NCBI GenBank assembly: GCA_023399635.1
Contig: JAEWOP010000272.1
Coordinates: 1 to 7,264 of the forward strand
Direction of reading: 5' to 3'
From: Pseudomonadota bacterium
GTDB taxonomy: Bacteria; Pseudomonadota; Alphaproteobacteria; Rhizobiales; Rhizobiaceae
DNA length: 7,264 nucleotides
Position numbers and translations under genes: made by a program. Numbering within the stretch: position 1 is the stretch's first letter; each line of letters opens with the position of its first letter. The notes under the pieces were generated by a model, which was not told where the DNA came from, searched no databases, and saw only the letters and a list, made by a program, of their open reading frames with translations. Of the stretch, positions 1 through 6,023 are shown piece after piece.

Positions 1-213
1 CATCAAGTGAAGGGCCGCGAAAGCCCCCAGCCCGAAATAGGCGGCATGGCCGAAGGAAAGCAGCCCGGCCTGGCCGATAAGCAGGTTGAACGCCAGGGCG
101 AAGAGGCTCGCGATCTGCACGTTGACCAGCGCGTTCTGCCAGGCGATCCCCATGAACGGAGGGATGACGATCAGCAGAGCCAGCAGGACAACGGGAAGAA
201 GCAGGGTACGCAT
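1..213 (-). CDS. livM: Branched-chain amino acid-type ABC transporter permease LivM, N-terminal part (cut by window edge)
   Basis: This is the first 71 codons of the second inner-membrane permease of a Liv/HAAT-type ABC importer; the rest lies beyond the left edge. The translation starts MRTLLLPVVLLALLIVIPPF, a hydrophobic first membrane segment, and continues with NLLIGQAGLLSFGHAAYFGL at about residues 45-65, the conserved LivM signature (G-Q-x-G-x-x-S-F-G-H-A). Two in-frame ATGs are possible, at 219 and 213. The purine-rich AGAGAG at 226-221 abuts the first but is well spaced from the second, so 213 is preferred. The gene begins 11 bp after the livH stop and is surely cotranscribed with it. 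LivM pairs with LivH to form the transmembrane channel. The family is clear; the transported compound is not. Confidence 0.92.
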   Translation of the reverse strand, partial: MRTLLLPVVLLALLIVIPPFMGIAWQNALVNVQIASLFALAFNLLIGQAGLLSFGHAAYFGLGAFAALHLM

Positions 214-224
214 CGACATCCTCT

Positions 225-1166
225 CTAGTTGCGCTCGCCCATGAGACCCGCCGGACGGACCAACAGGACGATCAGCATCAGAGCAAAGGGAATGGTCGCG
301 CTGACTGAGGATAGCTCGAGCGTCATCAGTCCTCCGAAGGAACGCGCCCAGTCACCAAGGCCCGCTAGCGAAAAAAGCGTGGCCAGCGACCAGTCGAGAC
401 CGACGGCGAAGGAGGAGAAGAGGCCGATCAGAAGTGACGCGACGAGCGATCCCTTCAACGATCCGAGACCGCCCACGACCACGACGACGAATACGATCAC
501 ACCAAGCTCTAGGCCCATGTTCGGGTTGGTCGGGTAAAATGCTCCGGCCACTGCTCCGGCAAGCCCGGCCAGAGCCGCGCCGGTGCCAAACACGAACATG
601 AAGACCATCGGGATGTTGTGTCCCAGTGCCTCGGCCATGGCCGGGAGGCGTTCCGCCGCACGCACGATGATCCCTGTGCGGGTGCGGGTGAGGAGCAACC
701 AGAGCGAACTGAACATGACGATCGCCACGCCACCGATGAAGAGACGGTAGAAGGGATAGTCGGCGCCGAAGATCTGGAAGGCCGAAAAGCGCATCTCGGC
801 CGGCATCTGGTAGTTCACCGGGAAGTCGCCGAAGAAGACGTTGTTAAGCTCCTCGATGATCAGCGCCAGGCCGAAGGTCAGCAAGAGTTCATGGGCGTGA
901 CCATGGGCATGTACCCGCGGCAGAAGGAAGCGCTCAACCGCCATGCCCGTCATGCCGACGAAGATTGGCGCGACGATGATGCCGGCCCAGAAGCCGAAGA
1001 CGGAGGACACCGCATAGGCGACATAGGCGCCCAGCATGTAGAAAGACGCATGCGCGAAGTTCAGCACGCCCATCATGCCAAAGATGAGCGTCAGACCGGC
1101 GGAAACCATGAACAACAACAGTCCATAGGTCACGCCGTTCAACGTGGAGATGATCGCGAATTCCAT
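225..1166 (-). CDS. livH: Branched-chain amino acid-type ABC transporter permease LivH
   Basis: A 313-residue integral inner-membrane permease of the LivH family (usual length about 290-310). Visible signatures are GVLNFAHASFYMLGAY at 33-48 (the conserved L-N-F-A-H-G-x-x-Y-M-L-G-A-Y block), LLLTFGLALIIEE at about 94-106, RTGIIVRAAER...MAEALGHN at 163-184 (the cytoplasmic EAA-like loop that contacts the ATPase), FGTGAALAGLAGAVAGAF at 193-210, VGGLGSLKGS at 231-240, and the C-terminal LLVRPAGLMGER. Nearly the whole chain is hydrophobic helix. It sits between the binding-protein gene and livM in the usual order. A GGAA lies 5 bp before the ATG, a weak ribosome site. One oddity is a histidine cluster, HAHGHAH at 86-92, in a hydrophilic loop. 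The substrate could be an amino acid or another small carboxylate or amide, since this family is broad. Confidence 0.96.
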   Translation of the reverse strand: MEFAIISTLNGVTYGLLLFMVSAGLTLIFGMMGVLNFAHASFYMLGAYVAYAVSSVFGFWAGIIVAPIFVGMTGMAVERFLLPRVHAHGHAHELLLTFGLALIIEELNNVFFGDFPVNYQMPAEMRFSAFQIFGADYPFYRLFIGGVAIVMFSSLWLLLTRTRTGIIVRAAERLPAMAEALGHNIPMVFMFVFGTGAALAGLAGAVAGAFYPTNPNMGLELGVIVFVVVVVGGLGSLKGSLVASLLIGLFSSFAVGLDWSLATLFSLAGLGDWARSFGGLMTLELSSVSATIPFALMLIVLLVRPAGLMGERN

Positions 1167-1194
1167 GAGCGTTCCGGAAGCTGACGGTTGCGAT

Positions 1195-1221
1195 GCTGGT
1201 CCGTAGGAGCCACGGACCAGC
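1195..1221. repeat. Perfect 10-bp stem-loop between binding-protein gene and livH
   Basis: GCTGGTCCGT (1195-1204) and ACGGACCAGC (1212-1221) are perfect inverted repeats around a 7-base loop; the pairs just outside could extend the stem as G-U or A-U in RNA. It lies in the 70-bp gap after the binding-protein stop and before the livH start. On the transcribed (minus) strand it is followed by a mixed sequence, not a run of T, so it is not a typical intrinsic terminator. Inference: it partly blocks transcription or protects the 3' end of the binding-protein message, letting that protein be made in excess over the permeases, as in many periplasmic-binding-protein operons. Confidence 0.75.
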
Positions 1222-1236
1222 GTTCAATGAAGAACC

Positions 1237-2469
1237 CTATTCCGCAGGGCGTTCCATCTTGCAGCTGTCCTGAACAGGACTGATCGCCTGCTCGCCGGCA
1301 ATGACCTTCACCGTCTCGAAGCCCATGTTCGTCCCGTCGGCCGGATATTTGGGATTCTCGACGACCTTGGAGACAACCACGGGGCGGATCGTCTGGTGAT
1401 CCTCCTTTCGGACCGAGATCGGGCCGATCGGGCTCTCATAGGTGGTGTCTTCGAGCGCCAGCGCGATCTTGGTCGTGTCAATGTCGCCGCCGCCGAAATC
1501 AACGGCCCCTAAGGCCTGCTGCAGGGCACCTACCGCAAAGGCAGTATGGCCTTCGACGAAGATCGGGTAATGCCCCGTTGCCGCCTTGTAGCTTTCGGCG
1601 AATTCGCCATCCGTAGCCGCATTGTCGTAGTTGTTGGCAATGTAGTGGCCAAGCGCGGTCTTGCCGGCGTTGGCAATATTGCCGGGCTGATCGAGGAAGG
1701 CGGTGGCAAACGTGACATCGAGACCCGCATCGCCCGCCGCCTTCATCAGCAGCAGCAGGTCGTTGGACCAGTTACCGGTGAACACCGTATCCGGAGCCGC
1801 CGACCTGATCCTCGCGACGAAGGGCGCAAAATCCTGGATCTTGTTGACGTCGTGGAGCACCTCGTCGACGACCGTGTATCCGGCCTCTGCTGCCGCAGCT
1901 TCGACGGCAGCCTGCATGTCTTGGCCCCAGGAATAGTTCTGATTGATCGAATAGACCTTGTCGCCGAGATCACCTGATTCCTTCATCGCGCTGACAAGGG
2001 CGTTCACCCGCATCGGAGCGGTCGTGGTGTAGCGGAAGTGGTAGAACTGGCACTTGTCGCCTGTCAGCTCCATCGCCTCGCCGCCAAGGTTGATGAAGAT
2101 TACTTCCTTGCCGGGATTGCGAATGTTGTGCTTGCGCACATCTTCGGTGAGCTGGCCGGCAATGGCCGAGGAAGCTCCCTGGAAGATGATATCCACTCCA
2201 TCGGCGACGGCCTGGCGAAACTTGTCCGCGGCCTCTGGCGAACCGCCGGCATTGTCGTATTCCGTGACGGTGACAGGCTCGCCATTGAAGCCGCCGGCCT
2301 CGTTGATGCGATCGACGCCATACTTGACGGCGTTGGCGTAGAGGCGGCCCGTGGATGTCTGGGCGCCTGAAAGGCTCTCGATGATGCCGATCTTCAGTGG
2401 TTCGGCATGAAGGGCCGTTGCGCTTAATGCGGCTGCGGCCGAGACCGCGCCCATGACGAGACTTCTCAT
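1237..2469 (-). CDS. Periplasmic substrate-binding protein of a Liv-type ABC transporter (Peripla_BP_6 family)
   Basis: A 410-residue secreted solute-binding protein that delivers ligand to the LivH/LivM permeases. Residues 1-22 form a Sec signal peptide (MRS, hydrophobic Ala/Leu core, cleavage after LHA before EPLKIG). The mature part opens with LKIGIIESLSGAQTSTG at 25-41 and AVKYGVDRINEAGGFNG at 47-63, the hallmark N-lobe of type I Leu/Ile/Val-binding folds. The open frame extends upstream to 2694, but the ATG at 2469 is chosen because GGAGG lies 8 bp before it and the signal peptide starts there. The mature protein has only two cysteines, C140 and C403, likely a disulfide. The gene is first in the operon, with its own promoter and palindrome upstream. 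The ligand is uncertain: this subfamily includes binders of branched-chain amino acids, amides and aromatic acids, so livJ/livK is not assigned. Confidence 0.93.
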   Translation of the reverse strand: MRSLVMGAVSAAAALSATALHAEPLKIGIIESLSGAQTSTGRLYANAVKYGVDRINEAGGFNGEPVTVTEYDNAGGSPEAADKFRQAVADGVDIIFQGASSAIAGQLTEDVRKHNIRNPGKEVIFINLGGEAMELTGDKCQFYHFRYTTTAPMRVNALVSAMKESGDLGDKVYSINQNYSWGQDMQAAVEAAAAEAGYTVVDEVLHDVNKIQDFAPFVARIRSAAPDTVFTGNWSNDLLLLMKAAGDAGLDVTFATAFLDQPGNIANAGKTALGHYIANNYDNAATDGEFAESYKAATGHYPIFVEGHTAFAVGALQQALGAVDFGGGDIDTTKIALALEDTTYESPIGPISVRKEDHQTIRPVVVSKVVENPKYPADGTNMGFETVKVIAGEQAISPVQDSCKMERPAE

Positions 2470-2475
2470 ATTCTT

Positions 2476-2483
2476 CTCCTCCC
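2476..2483 (-). promoter_or_regulatory. Strong ribosome binding site for the binding-protein gene
   Basis: On the minus strand this reads GGGAGGAG, with its GGAGG core 8 bp before the ATG at 2469. It is the best Shine-Dalgarno sequence in the window and decides the start in favour of the signal-peptide methionine over codons further upstream. It fits high expression of the binding protein. Confidence 0.85.
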
Positions 2484-2552
2484 GAAGTGTCTGTCCGTGT
2501 GCCGCACTCCACAGCGTCGAAATCGCCGAAGGTCCTCCTGAGGCACTACGGG

Positions 2553-2581
2553 AATGTAACCACAGGTACGCAGTCTGTAAA
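2553..2581 (-). promoter_or_regulatory. Sigma70-like promoter for the ABC transporter operon
   Basis: On the minus strand, TTTACA (2581-2576; five of six matches to TTGACA) and TACATT (2558-2553; four of six matches to TATAAT) are separated by exactly 17 bp. The predicted transcript would start near 2546 and have a leader of roughly 75 bases before the ATG at 2469. The 28-bp palindrome begins 2 bp upstream of the -35 box. This is a prediction from motif match only. Confidence 0.55.
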
Positions 2582-2583
2582 GC

Positions 2584-2611
2584 TTTGAGATATGTGATCA
2601 CACATCTCAAA
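2584..2611. promoter_or_regulatory. 28-bp near-perfect palindrome, candidate operator of the divergent GntR regulator
   Basis: The arms TTTGAGAT (2584-2591) and ATCTCAAA (2604-2611) flank a perfect 10-bp core, TGTGATCACA (2593-2602); only the pair 2592/2603 breaks the symmetry. It sits in the divergent spacer, just upstream of the -35 box of the transporter promoter and ahead of gntR. FCD-type GntR dimers bind palindromes with GT...AC half-sites, and this core contains GT-N4-AC. Centred near -52 of the predicted transporter start, it could serve activation of the transporter or autorepression of gntR. The binding protein is inferred from adjacency. Confidence 0.7.
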
Positions 2612-2737
2612 TTGCATCTTAGCCGCTTTTCGTTGTGCGGTCGCAAGATTGAACGTAGAACGACTAAAAGCTTGGAGGCCGCACAGGCGCTCAAAGCTAG
2701 GCGAGACTGATCGATCGACCGAGCGAGGCCGCAGAAC

Positions 2738-3505
2738 GTGAATACTTTCGATCCGACGATGAAAAGCCAGCGGACGCTGGTGCCGGTCGATGTGTCGACG
2801 GTGCAGGATCGAGTCTACCAGAGCCTTCGGCTTGGACTGCTCAGAGGCGAATTTCTTCCAGGCGAGCAGGTCTCCATCCGCGCCCTTGCGGAAGTGTTCG
2901 GCACGAGCCCGATGCCGGTGCGCGAGGCGGTGGCGCGTCTGATTGCCGAACGCGCCATCGAGCAATCCGGGCCGCGGACGCTTCGCGTTGCGCCCTATCT
3001 CGCCTCCGATCACGAAAACTACATTCGCGTGCGCATGCAGCTGGAAGGCTATGCGGCTGAGCGGGCGGCAAGCGCACCGAAGAACCCGGCGTTTATCGAT
3101 ACGCTGAGGCGCCACAACGACAGCATTGAGGAAGCCCTCGAGATCCGCGACTTCGACGCGGCACTTGCCGGCAACCAGGCATTCCATTTCGAGATCTATC
3201 GTGCCGGCGGCTATCCGCAACTGCTCGACATCATCTCAACCCTCTGGCTCCGCACCGGCCCGATCGTAGCTTCTGCGCGCAAGGATGAAGGTCTGTTCTA
3301 TCGGATCTTCAACAACGGCGTTCGCATCCATGCCAACGTCATCGAGGCGATCATTCAGCGGGATCGGGTAGCAGCGCGTCGCGCGATCAACCTCGACCTC
3401 CGCTCGTCCCACCTCTCAATCCGACGCTTTTATAAACGCGGCCCGGGAGAGGCAGGCAGTAACTCGCTCTCGCCCAATGTCACGGGCGCGAGGAAAAGAT
3501 TCTGA
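2738..3505 (+). CDS. GntR family transcriptional regulator, FadR subfamily with FCD ligand domain
   Basis: A 255-residue cytoplasmic DNA-binding regulator. The winged helix occupies about residues 20-87: VYQSLRLGLLRGEFLPGEQVSIRALAE is the typical GntR start, with recognition helix TSPMPVREAVARLIAE at 56-71 and wing RTLRVAPY. The helical FCD ligand domain follows at about 95-228, with metal-site candidates N146 and H150 (NQAFH) and H198 (RIHANVIEAI). The third family histidine is expected near 220, where D220 stands. The start is GTG at 2738, with GAGCGAGG 9 bp upstream; a downstream ATG at 2759 has no ribosome site. It is transcribed away from the ABC operon across a palindromic spacer and probably controls that operon and itself in response to the imported compound or a breakdown product, usually a carboxylate in this family. 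The last 20 residues are a polar tail. Confidence 0.93.
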   Translation: MNTFDPTMKSQRTLVPVDVSTVQDRVYQSLRLGLLRGEFLPGEQVSIRALAEVFGTSPMPVREAVARLIAERAIEQSGPRTLRVAPYLASDHENYIRVRMQLEGYAAERAASAPKNPAFIDTLRRHNDSIEEALEIRDFDAALAGNQAFHFEIYRAGGYPQLLDIISTLWLRTGPIVASARKDEGLFYRIFNNGVRIHANVIEAIIQRDRVAARRAINLDLRSSHLSIRRFYKRGPGEAGSNSLSPNVTGARKRF

Positions 3506-3826
3506 TATCGTCCCCAGGCAAACATTCTCAATGCCGCGAGTGCGAGCGATGAAGCCACTTCAGGCACCCGGTCTGGGTCAGGCGAACGGCAAAGTCCGGG
3601 GAACTCGGAAGCAGCATGAAGGACCGGAACGCGGGCGCGCATAGCCGAAGTCGCCTGTTGGCTAACTTTTAAGCGGCCGTCGAAGGTGTGCAGGCCCACT
3701 ACGGCGCAAGGATCGTCTGCACCTAAGCATGCTTTAGATAGCGCGGCCATGCCGGTTCCTTTGCACTAAGCCCCGAGCCTCTAGCCGCAACGCAGAAGAG
3801 GGCCTCGTCCACAAGACACGAACCTA
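3506..3826. other. Non-coding spacer between gntR and the marR promoter
   Basis: About 320 bp without a gene I can support. No convincing terminator follows gntR. A minus-strand open frame at 3430-3750 (106 codons) overlaps the gntR 3' end, lacks a clear ribosome site and resembles no family I recognise. The composition is mixed, with several stops in every plus frame. It could be decayed coding sequence, but I see no identifiable remnant. Confidence 0.6.
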
Positions 3827-3855
3827 TTGACTATTAGTTAGCTACCATACATATT
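3827..3855 (+). promoter_or_regulatory. Sigma70-like promoter for the marR-epimerase operon
   Basis: TTGACT (3827-3832; five of six matches to TTGACA) and CATATT (3850-3855; four of six matches to TATAAT) are spaced by 17 bp. The predicted start lies near 3862, giving a very short leader before the ATG at 3878. The -10 box lies inside the spacer of the inverted repeat at 3837-3870, as expected for a repressible promoter. Confidence 0.55.
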
Positions 3856-3870
3856 TGTTTGGCAGCTAAC
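3837..3870. promoter_or_regulatory. Inverted repeat flanking the -10 box, candidate MarR operator
   Basis: GTTAGCTACC (3837-3846) and GGCAGCTAAC (3861-3870) are inverted repeats with 9 of 10 pairs matching, separated by 14 bp that contain the -10 box. The right arm ends 7 bp before the marR start. Each arm carries a further small AGCT palindrome. Binding here would block RNA polymerase, so autorepression by the adjacent MarR protein is the simplest reading. Confidence 0.6.
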
Positions 3871-3877
3871 AGATTGG

Positions 3878-4345
3878 ATGCTTGCAGTGAATGATCAAGG
3901 TGGTTCGGAATTATCCGCAATCGCGGGATGGACAAAAAGCTGCTATCTCGCGGGTCGGGCTCTGATGGATGCGACTTTGCGTCCATACGATCTCGGGGCA
4001 ACGCAGTGGTATGTGCTTCGTCAGTTGGCGGTCCATGGGCCAACTGCGCAGCGCGAACTCGTACGCCTGCTCGATCTGGAAAGAGCGACATTGAGTGGGG
4101 TCGTGGCGGCTCTGGTGCGCAAGGGATTTGTCGTCCAGTTGGTGGGCGGCAAGGACCAGCGTCAACGAACCTTGCAGTTAACGGATGCAGGCAAGGCGCT
4201 GTGGGACGATCTCCCTGACCTCCGGTTCATCCGCGACGCGGCCTTTGGCGGCATCGACCCAGCCGAACTCACAATCGCGGTCCGGGTACTCCAGACGGCC
4301 ACCGGGCGACTGCATGACCTCCTTGGCAAAGGGAACACCCAATGA
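3878..4345 (+). CDS. MarR family transcriptional regulator
   Basis: A 155-residue dimeric winged-helix regulator of usual MarR length. Helices at about 14-36 form part of the dimer interface. LGATQWYVLRQLAVHGPTAQREL at 39-61 begins the DNA-binding domain, and the recognition helix is near ERATLSGVVAALVRKGF at 68-84. The wing holds GGKDQRQRTLQLTDAG at 90-105, with the family's D-x-R-x-R pattern (D93, R95, R97). The helical C-terminus closes the dimer. The start is ATG at 3878; no good Shine-Dalgarno is visible, and an in-frame GTG at 3887 is an alternative. The stop overlaps the next gene's start (ATGA), so the two are translationally coupled. MarR proteins are usually repressors released by small phenolic or oxidising ligands. 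The inverted repeat over its own promoter supports autoregulation and control of the downstream dehydrogenase-like gene. Confidence 0.93.
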   Translation: MLAVNDQGGSELSAIAGWTKSCYLAGRALMDATLRPYDLGATQWYVLRQLAVHGPTAQRELVRLLDLERATLSGVVAALVRKGFVVQLVGGKDQRQRTLQLTDAGKALWDDLPDLRFIRDAAFGGIDPAELTIAVRVLQTATGRLHDLLGKGNTQ

Positions 4346-5151
4346 CGATCCTCATAACCGGAGTGACCGGACTTGTAGGCGAGCGCCTGGTGCCTCGCTT
4401 GATCGAAGCAGGCGTCAAGTGCCGCGTGCTCCTCAGACCCGGCAAGCAGCCTCCAAAAGATGCTGAGGTTGTGACGGGTGACATTCTCAACGCAGCCTCG
4501 CTCGCAGAGGCGGTGCAGGGCGTGTCTGCCGTCATCCATCTGGCGGCAGTGTTCCGCACGCAGGACCTGGACCTGATCTGGAAGAGCAATCTTGATGGCA
4601 CCCGCAACCTCATCGCTGCCTTGAAGGCCCACGCTCCCGAGGCTCGCCTGATAATGGCAAGCACGTCGCACGTGTATTCCGTCGATAATCCGCATCCAGG
4701 GAGGGAGGACGACGTCGTCGACCCACAGCATGCCTACCCGGCGAGCAAAGCGGCGGCGGAGCGAGAGGTGCGGGCAAGCGGCCTGACCTTCGCTATTCTT
4801 AGATTTCCATTCGTCTATGGCGACGGTGATGGACATCTTGAAGCTTTGCCCGAACATATAGGCACATGGCATCCGGCACAGCGCATGAGCACGATCCATC
4901 ATCAGGACATAGCTGCCGCGATGCAGATGGCATTGCATGGCGCCATGGATGGTCGCGTCGTCAACATAGCGGACGACGCGCCCCTGTCCGTCTACGAACT
5001 TGTCGAGGTGATAGGAGTGACGCTGCCTTCATCTTCCGTGCCGCTGCCGAATCCCTGGCACTTAACGATGGATGTCTCTCTCGCCCGCAGCCTCGGCTTC
5101 AAGCCCATTGTGAGAACCGTATACGAAGCTAAGCGCAACGGGCTGATGTAG
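4342..5151 (+). CDS. NAD(P)-dependent epimerase/dehydratase family protein (extended SDR)
   Basis: A 269-residue cytoplasmic Rossmann-fold oxidoreductase. The cofactor loop is TGVTGLVG at 6-13 (G-x-x-G-x-x-G), followed by D47 in TGDI, which contacts the adenine ring in this family, and HLAAV at 66-70. The catalytic set is visible: a Ser/Thr in MASTSHVYS near 107-109, and Y132-P-A-S-K136, the Y-x-x-x-K pair. LRFPFVYGDGDG at 153-164 is the usual substrate-side segment. It is shorter than sugar-nucleotide epimerases (about 310-340), so a small ketone, aldehyde or hydroxy compound is likelier than a nucleotide sugar; that is an inference. Its start overlaps the marR stop by 4 bp, which makes it the expected target of that regulator. 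No signal peptide is seen. The substrate and direction of reaction are unknown. Confidence 0.92.
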   Translation: MTILITGVTGLVGERLVPRLIEAGVKCRVLLRPGKQPPKDAEVVTGDILNAASLAEAVQGVSAVIHLAAVFRTQDLDLIWKSNLDGTRNLIAALKAHAPEARLIMASTSHVYSVDNPHPGREDDVVDPQHAYPASKAAAEREVRASGLTFAILRFPFVYGDGDGHLEALPEHIGTWHPAQRMSTIHHQDIAAAMQMALHGAMDGRVVNIADDAPLSVYELVEVIGVTLPSSSVPLPNPWHLTMDVSLARSLGFKPIVRTVYEAKRNGLM

Positions 5152-5186
5152 GCATCGTGCCGCATGTAGGGCCTTCTGCTACATAG

Positions 5187-5217
5187 TCGCTACCGCTCTT
5201 AGCATTCACGGAAGCGA
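5187..5217. terminator. Possible bidirectional terminator hairpin between convergent genes
   Basis: TCGCTACCG (5187-5195) and CGGAAGCGA (5209-5217) pair with one mismatch around a 13-base loop, in the 92-bp gap between the 3' ends of two convergent oxidoreductase genes. A second weaker stem, ATGTAG (5164-5169) with CTACAT (5179-5184), lies just before it. Neither is followed directly by a strong T run; a short CCCTTTT occurs at 5238-5244. The position suits a terminator, but the structure is weak. Confidence 0.3.
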
Positions 5218-5243
5218 TAGAAGCGCTACCTCACATTCCCTTT

Positions 5244-5981
5244 TCAGACAGCGACAAAGCCACCGTCCACCAGCAATTCCTCACCACCGACGAAGCTGCT
5301 TTCGCTCGACCCCAGAAACAGCACAGCCTTGGCAACTTCTTCGGTTCGGGCGAGCCTGCCGAACGGTATCGCCTGTTTCATCCACTCCTCCGCGCCATCA
5401 TTGGCCTGAAGATAAACCTCCATGGCCGGGGTTAGGACCATGCCAGGTGAGACGACATTCACGCGTATCCCCCTGTTTTTGAGATCAGCCGTCCATGTCC
5501 GGGCAAAGGAGCGGATCGCAGCTTTCGTTGCGCTATAGACCGAAAGATTGGCAAAGCCCTTGCTCCCCGCGCCGGATCCCGTCAGCACGATGGAGCCACC
5601 AGCAGACATCAGCGGCAAAGCCTTCTGGACCGTGTAGACTGTTCCCTTGACGTTGATGTCGAACAGACGGTCAAAGTGGTCGTCCTTGATGTCATCGATC
5701 GATGCGGATTCCGACACACCAGCGTTGGCGTAAACCACATCTACGCGGCCGTGGTCGCTTTTGTTCTGGTGAAAGAGGCGGTGCACATCTGCAGCATTGC
5801 TGACATCACCCTGAACCCCAACTACATCACGGCCGATCACGGCGAGTGCCTCTGCAAGACGGTCACCGTTGCGCCCCGTGATGTAAACGAAGGCACCTTC
5901 GGAAGCGAAAGCCTTGGCCGCCGCGAGGCCAATACCGTCCGTTCCGCCCGTAATCACCACGACTTTCCTGTCAAATCTCAT
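5244..5981 (-). CDS. SDR family oxidoreductase (classical short-chain dehydrogenase)
   Basis: A 245-residue cytoplasmic NAD(P)-dependent dehydrogenase/reductase of normal classical-SDR length. Visible are the cofactor motif TGGTDGIG at 11-18, TGRN at 35-38 (R37 suggests NADP preference), GDV at 58-60, NAG at 86-88, N110, and the catalytic set S136, Y149 and K153 (YSATK). SPGMVLTP at 178-185 and the C-terminal GGEELLVDGGF complete the family pattern. The frame stays open up to 6398, but that stretch runs antisense to tetR and reads as low-complexity Arg-rich sequence. ATG at 5981 is preferred because AGGA lies 6 bp upstream; an ATG at 5987 abuts it. It is divergent from tetR across an operator-bearing spacer and so is the likely TetR target. 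TetR-controlled SDRs of this type often act on xenobiotic carbonyls, but no substrate can be assigned. Confidence 0.95.
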   Translation of the reverse strand: MRFDRKVVVITGGTDGIGLAAAKAFASEGAFVYITGRNGDRLAEALAVIGRDVVGVQGDVSNAADVHRLFHQNKSDHGRVDVVYANAGVSESASIDDIKDDHFDRLFDINVKGTVYTVQKALPLMSAGGSIVLTGSGAGSKGFANLSVYSATKAAIRSFARTWTADLKNRGIRVNVVSPGMVLTPAMEVYLQANDGAEEWMKQAIPFGRLARTEEVAKAVLFLGSSESSFVGGEELLVDGGFVAV

Positions 5982-6005
5982 CGTCATTCCTGTCTGCCAC
6001 GTAAA

Positions 6006-6020
6006 TGGAGGGTTGCTCCA
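6006..6020. promoter_or_regulatory. Operator-like inverted repeat, copy 1 (over the SDR start site)
   Basis: TGGAG-N5-CTCCA is a perfect 5-bp inverted repeat with a 5-base centre. It covers the predicted SDR transcription start (near 6017). The same arrangement recurs 24 bp away at 6030-6044, and the two 18-bp stretches starting at 6006 and 6030 match at 14 positions. This is a candidate site for the adjacent TetR protein. Confidence 0.6.
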
Positions 6021-6023
6021 CTT

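Noticed and set aside
618..1184. Long plus-strand open frame opposite livH.
   Set aside because: Rich in His, Arg, Glu and Asp with no motif, as expected for the antisense of a hydrophobic membrane-protein gene in GC-rich DNA.
1546..1977. Plus-strand open frame opposite the binding-protein gene.
   Set aside because: Shadow of a strong coding sequence; no domain and no ribosome site.
2593..2602. TGTGATCACA resembles the two half-sites of a CRP site (TGTGA...TCACA).
   Set aside because: CRP needs a 6-bp spacer between half-sites; here the spacing is zero and the symmetry extends outwards through 28 bp, which fits a dedicated regulator better.
2470..2694. N-terminal extension of the binding protein by 75 codons.
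   Set aside because: It crosses the promoter and palindrome and precedes a clear signal peptide with a strong ribosome site at the ATG at 2469.
3430..3750. Minus-strand open frame of 106 codons after gntR.
   Set aside because: It overlaps the gntR 3' end, has no visible ribosome site, and resembles no known family; too weak to call as a gene.
4162..4938. Minus-strand open frame of 258 codons opposite marR and the epimerase gene.
   Set aside because: Both plus-strand genes have clear family motifs; this frame has none and spans two genes antisense.
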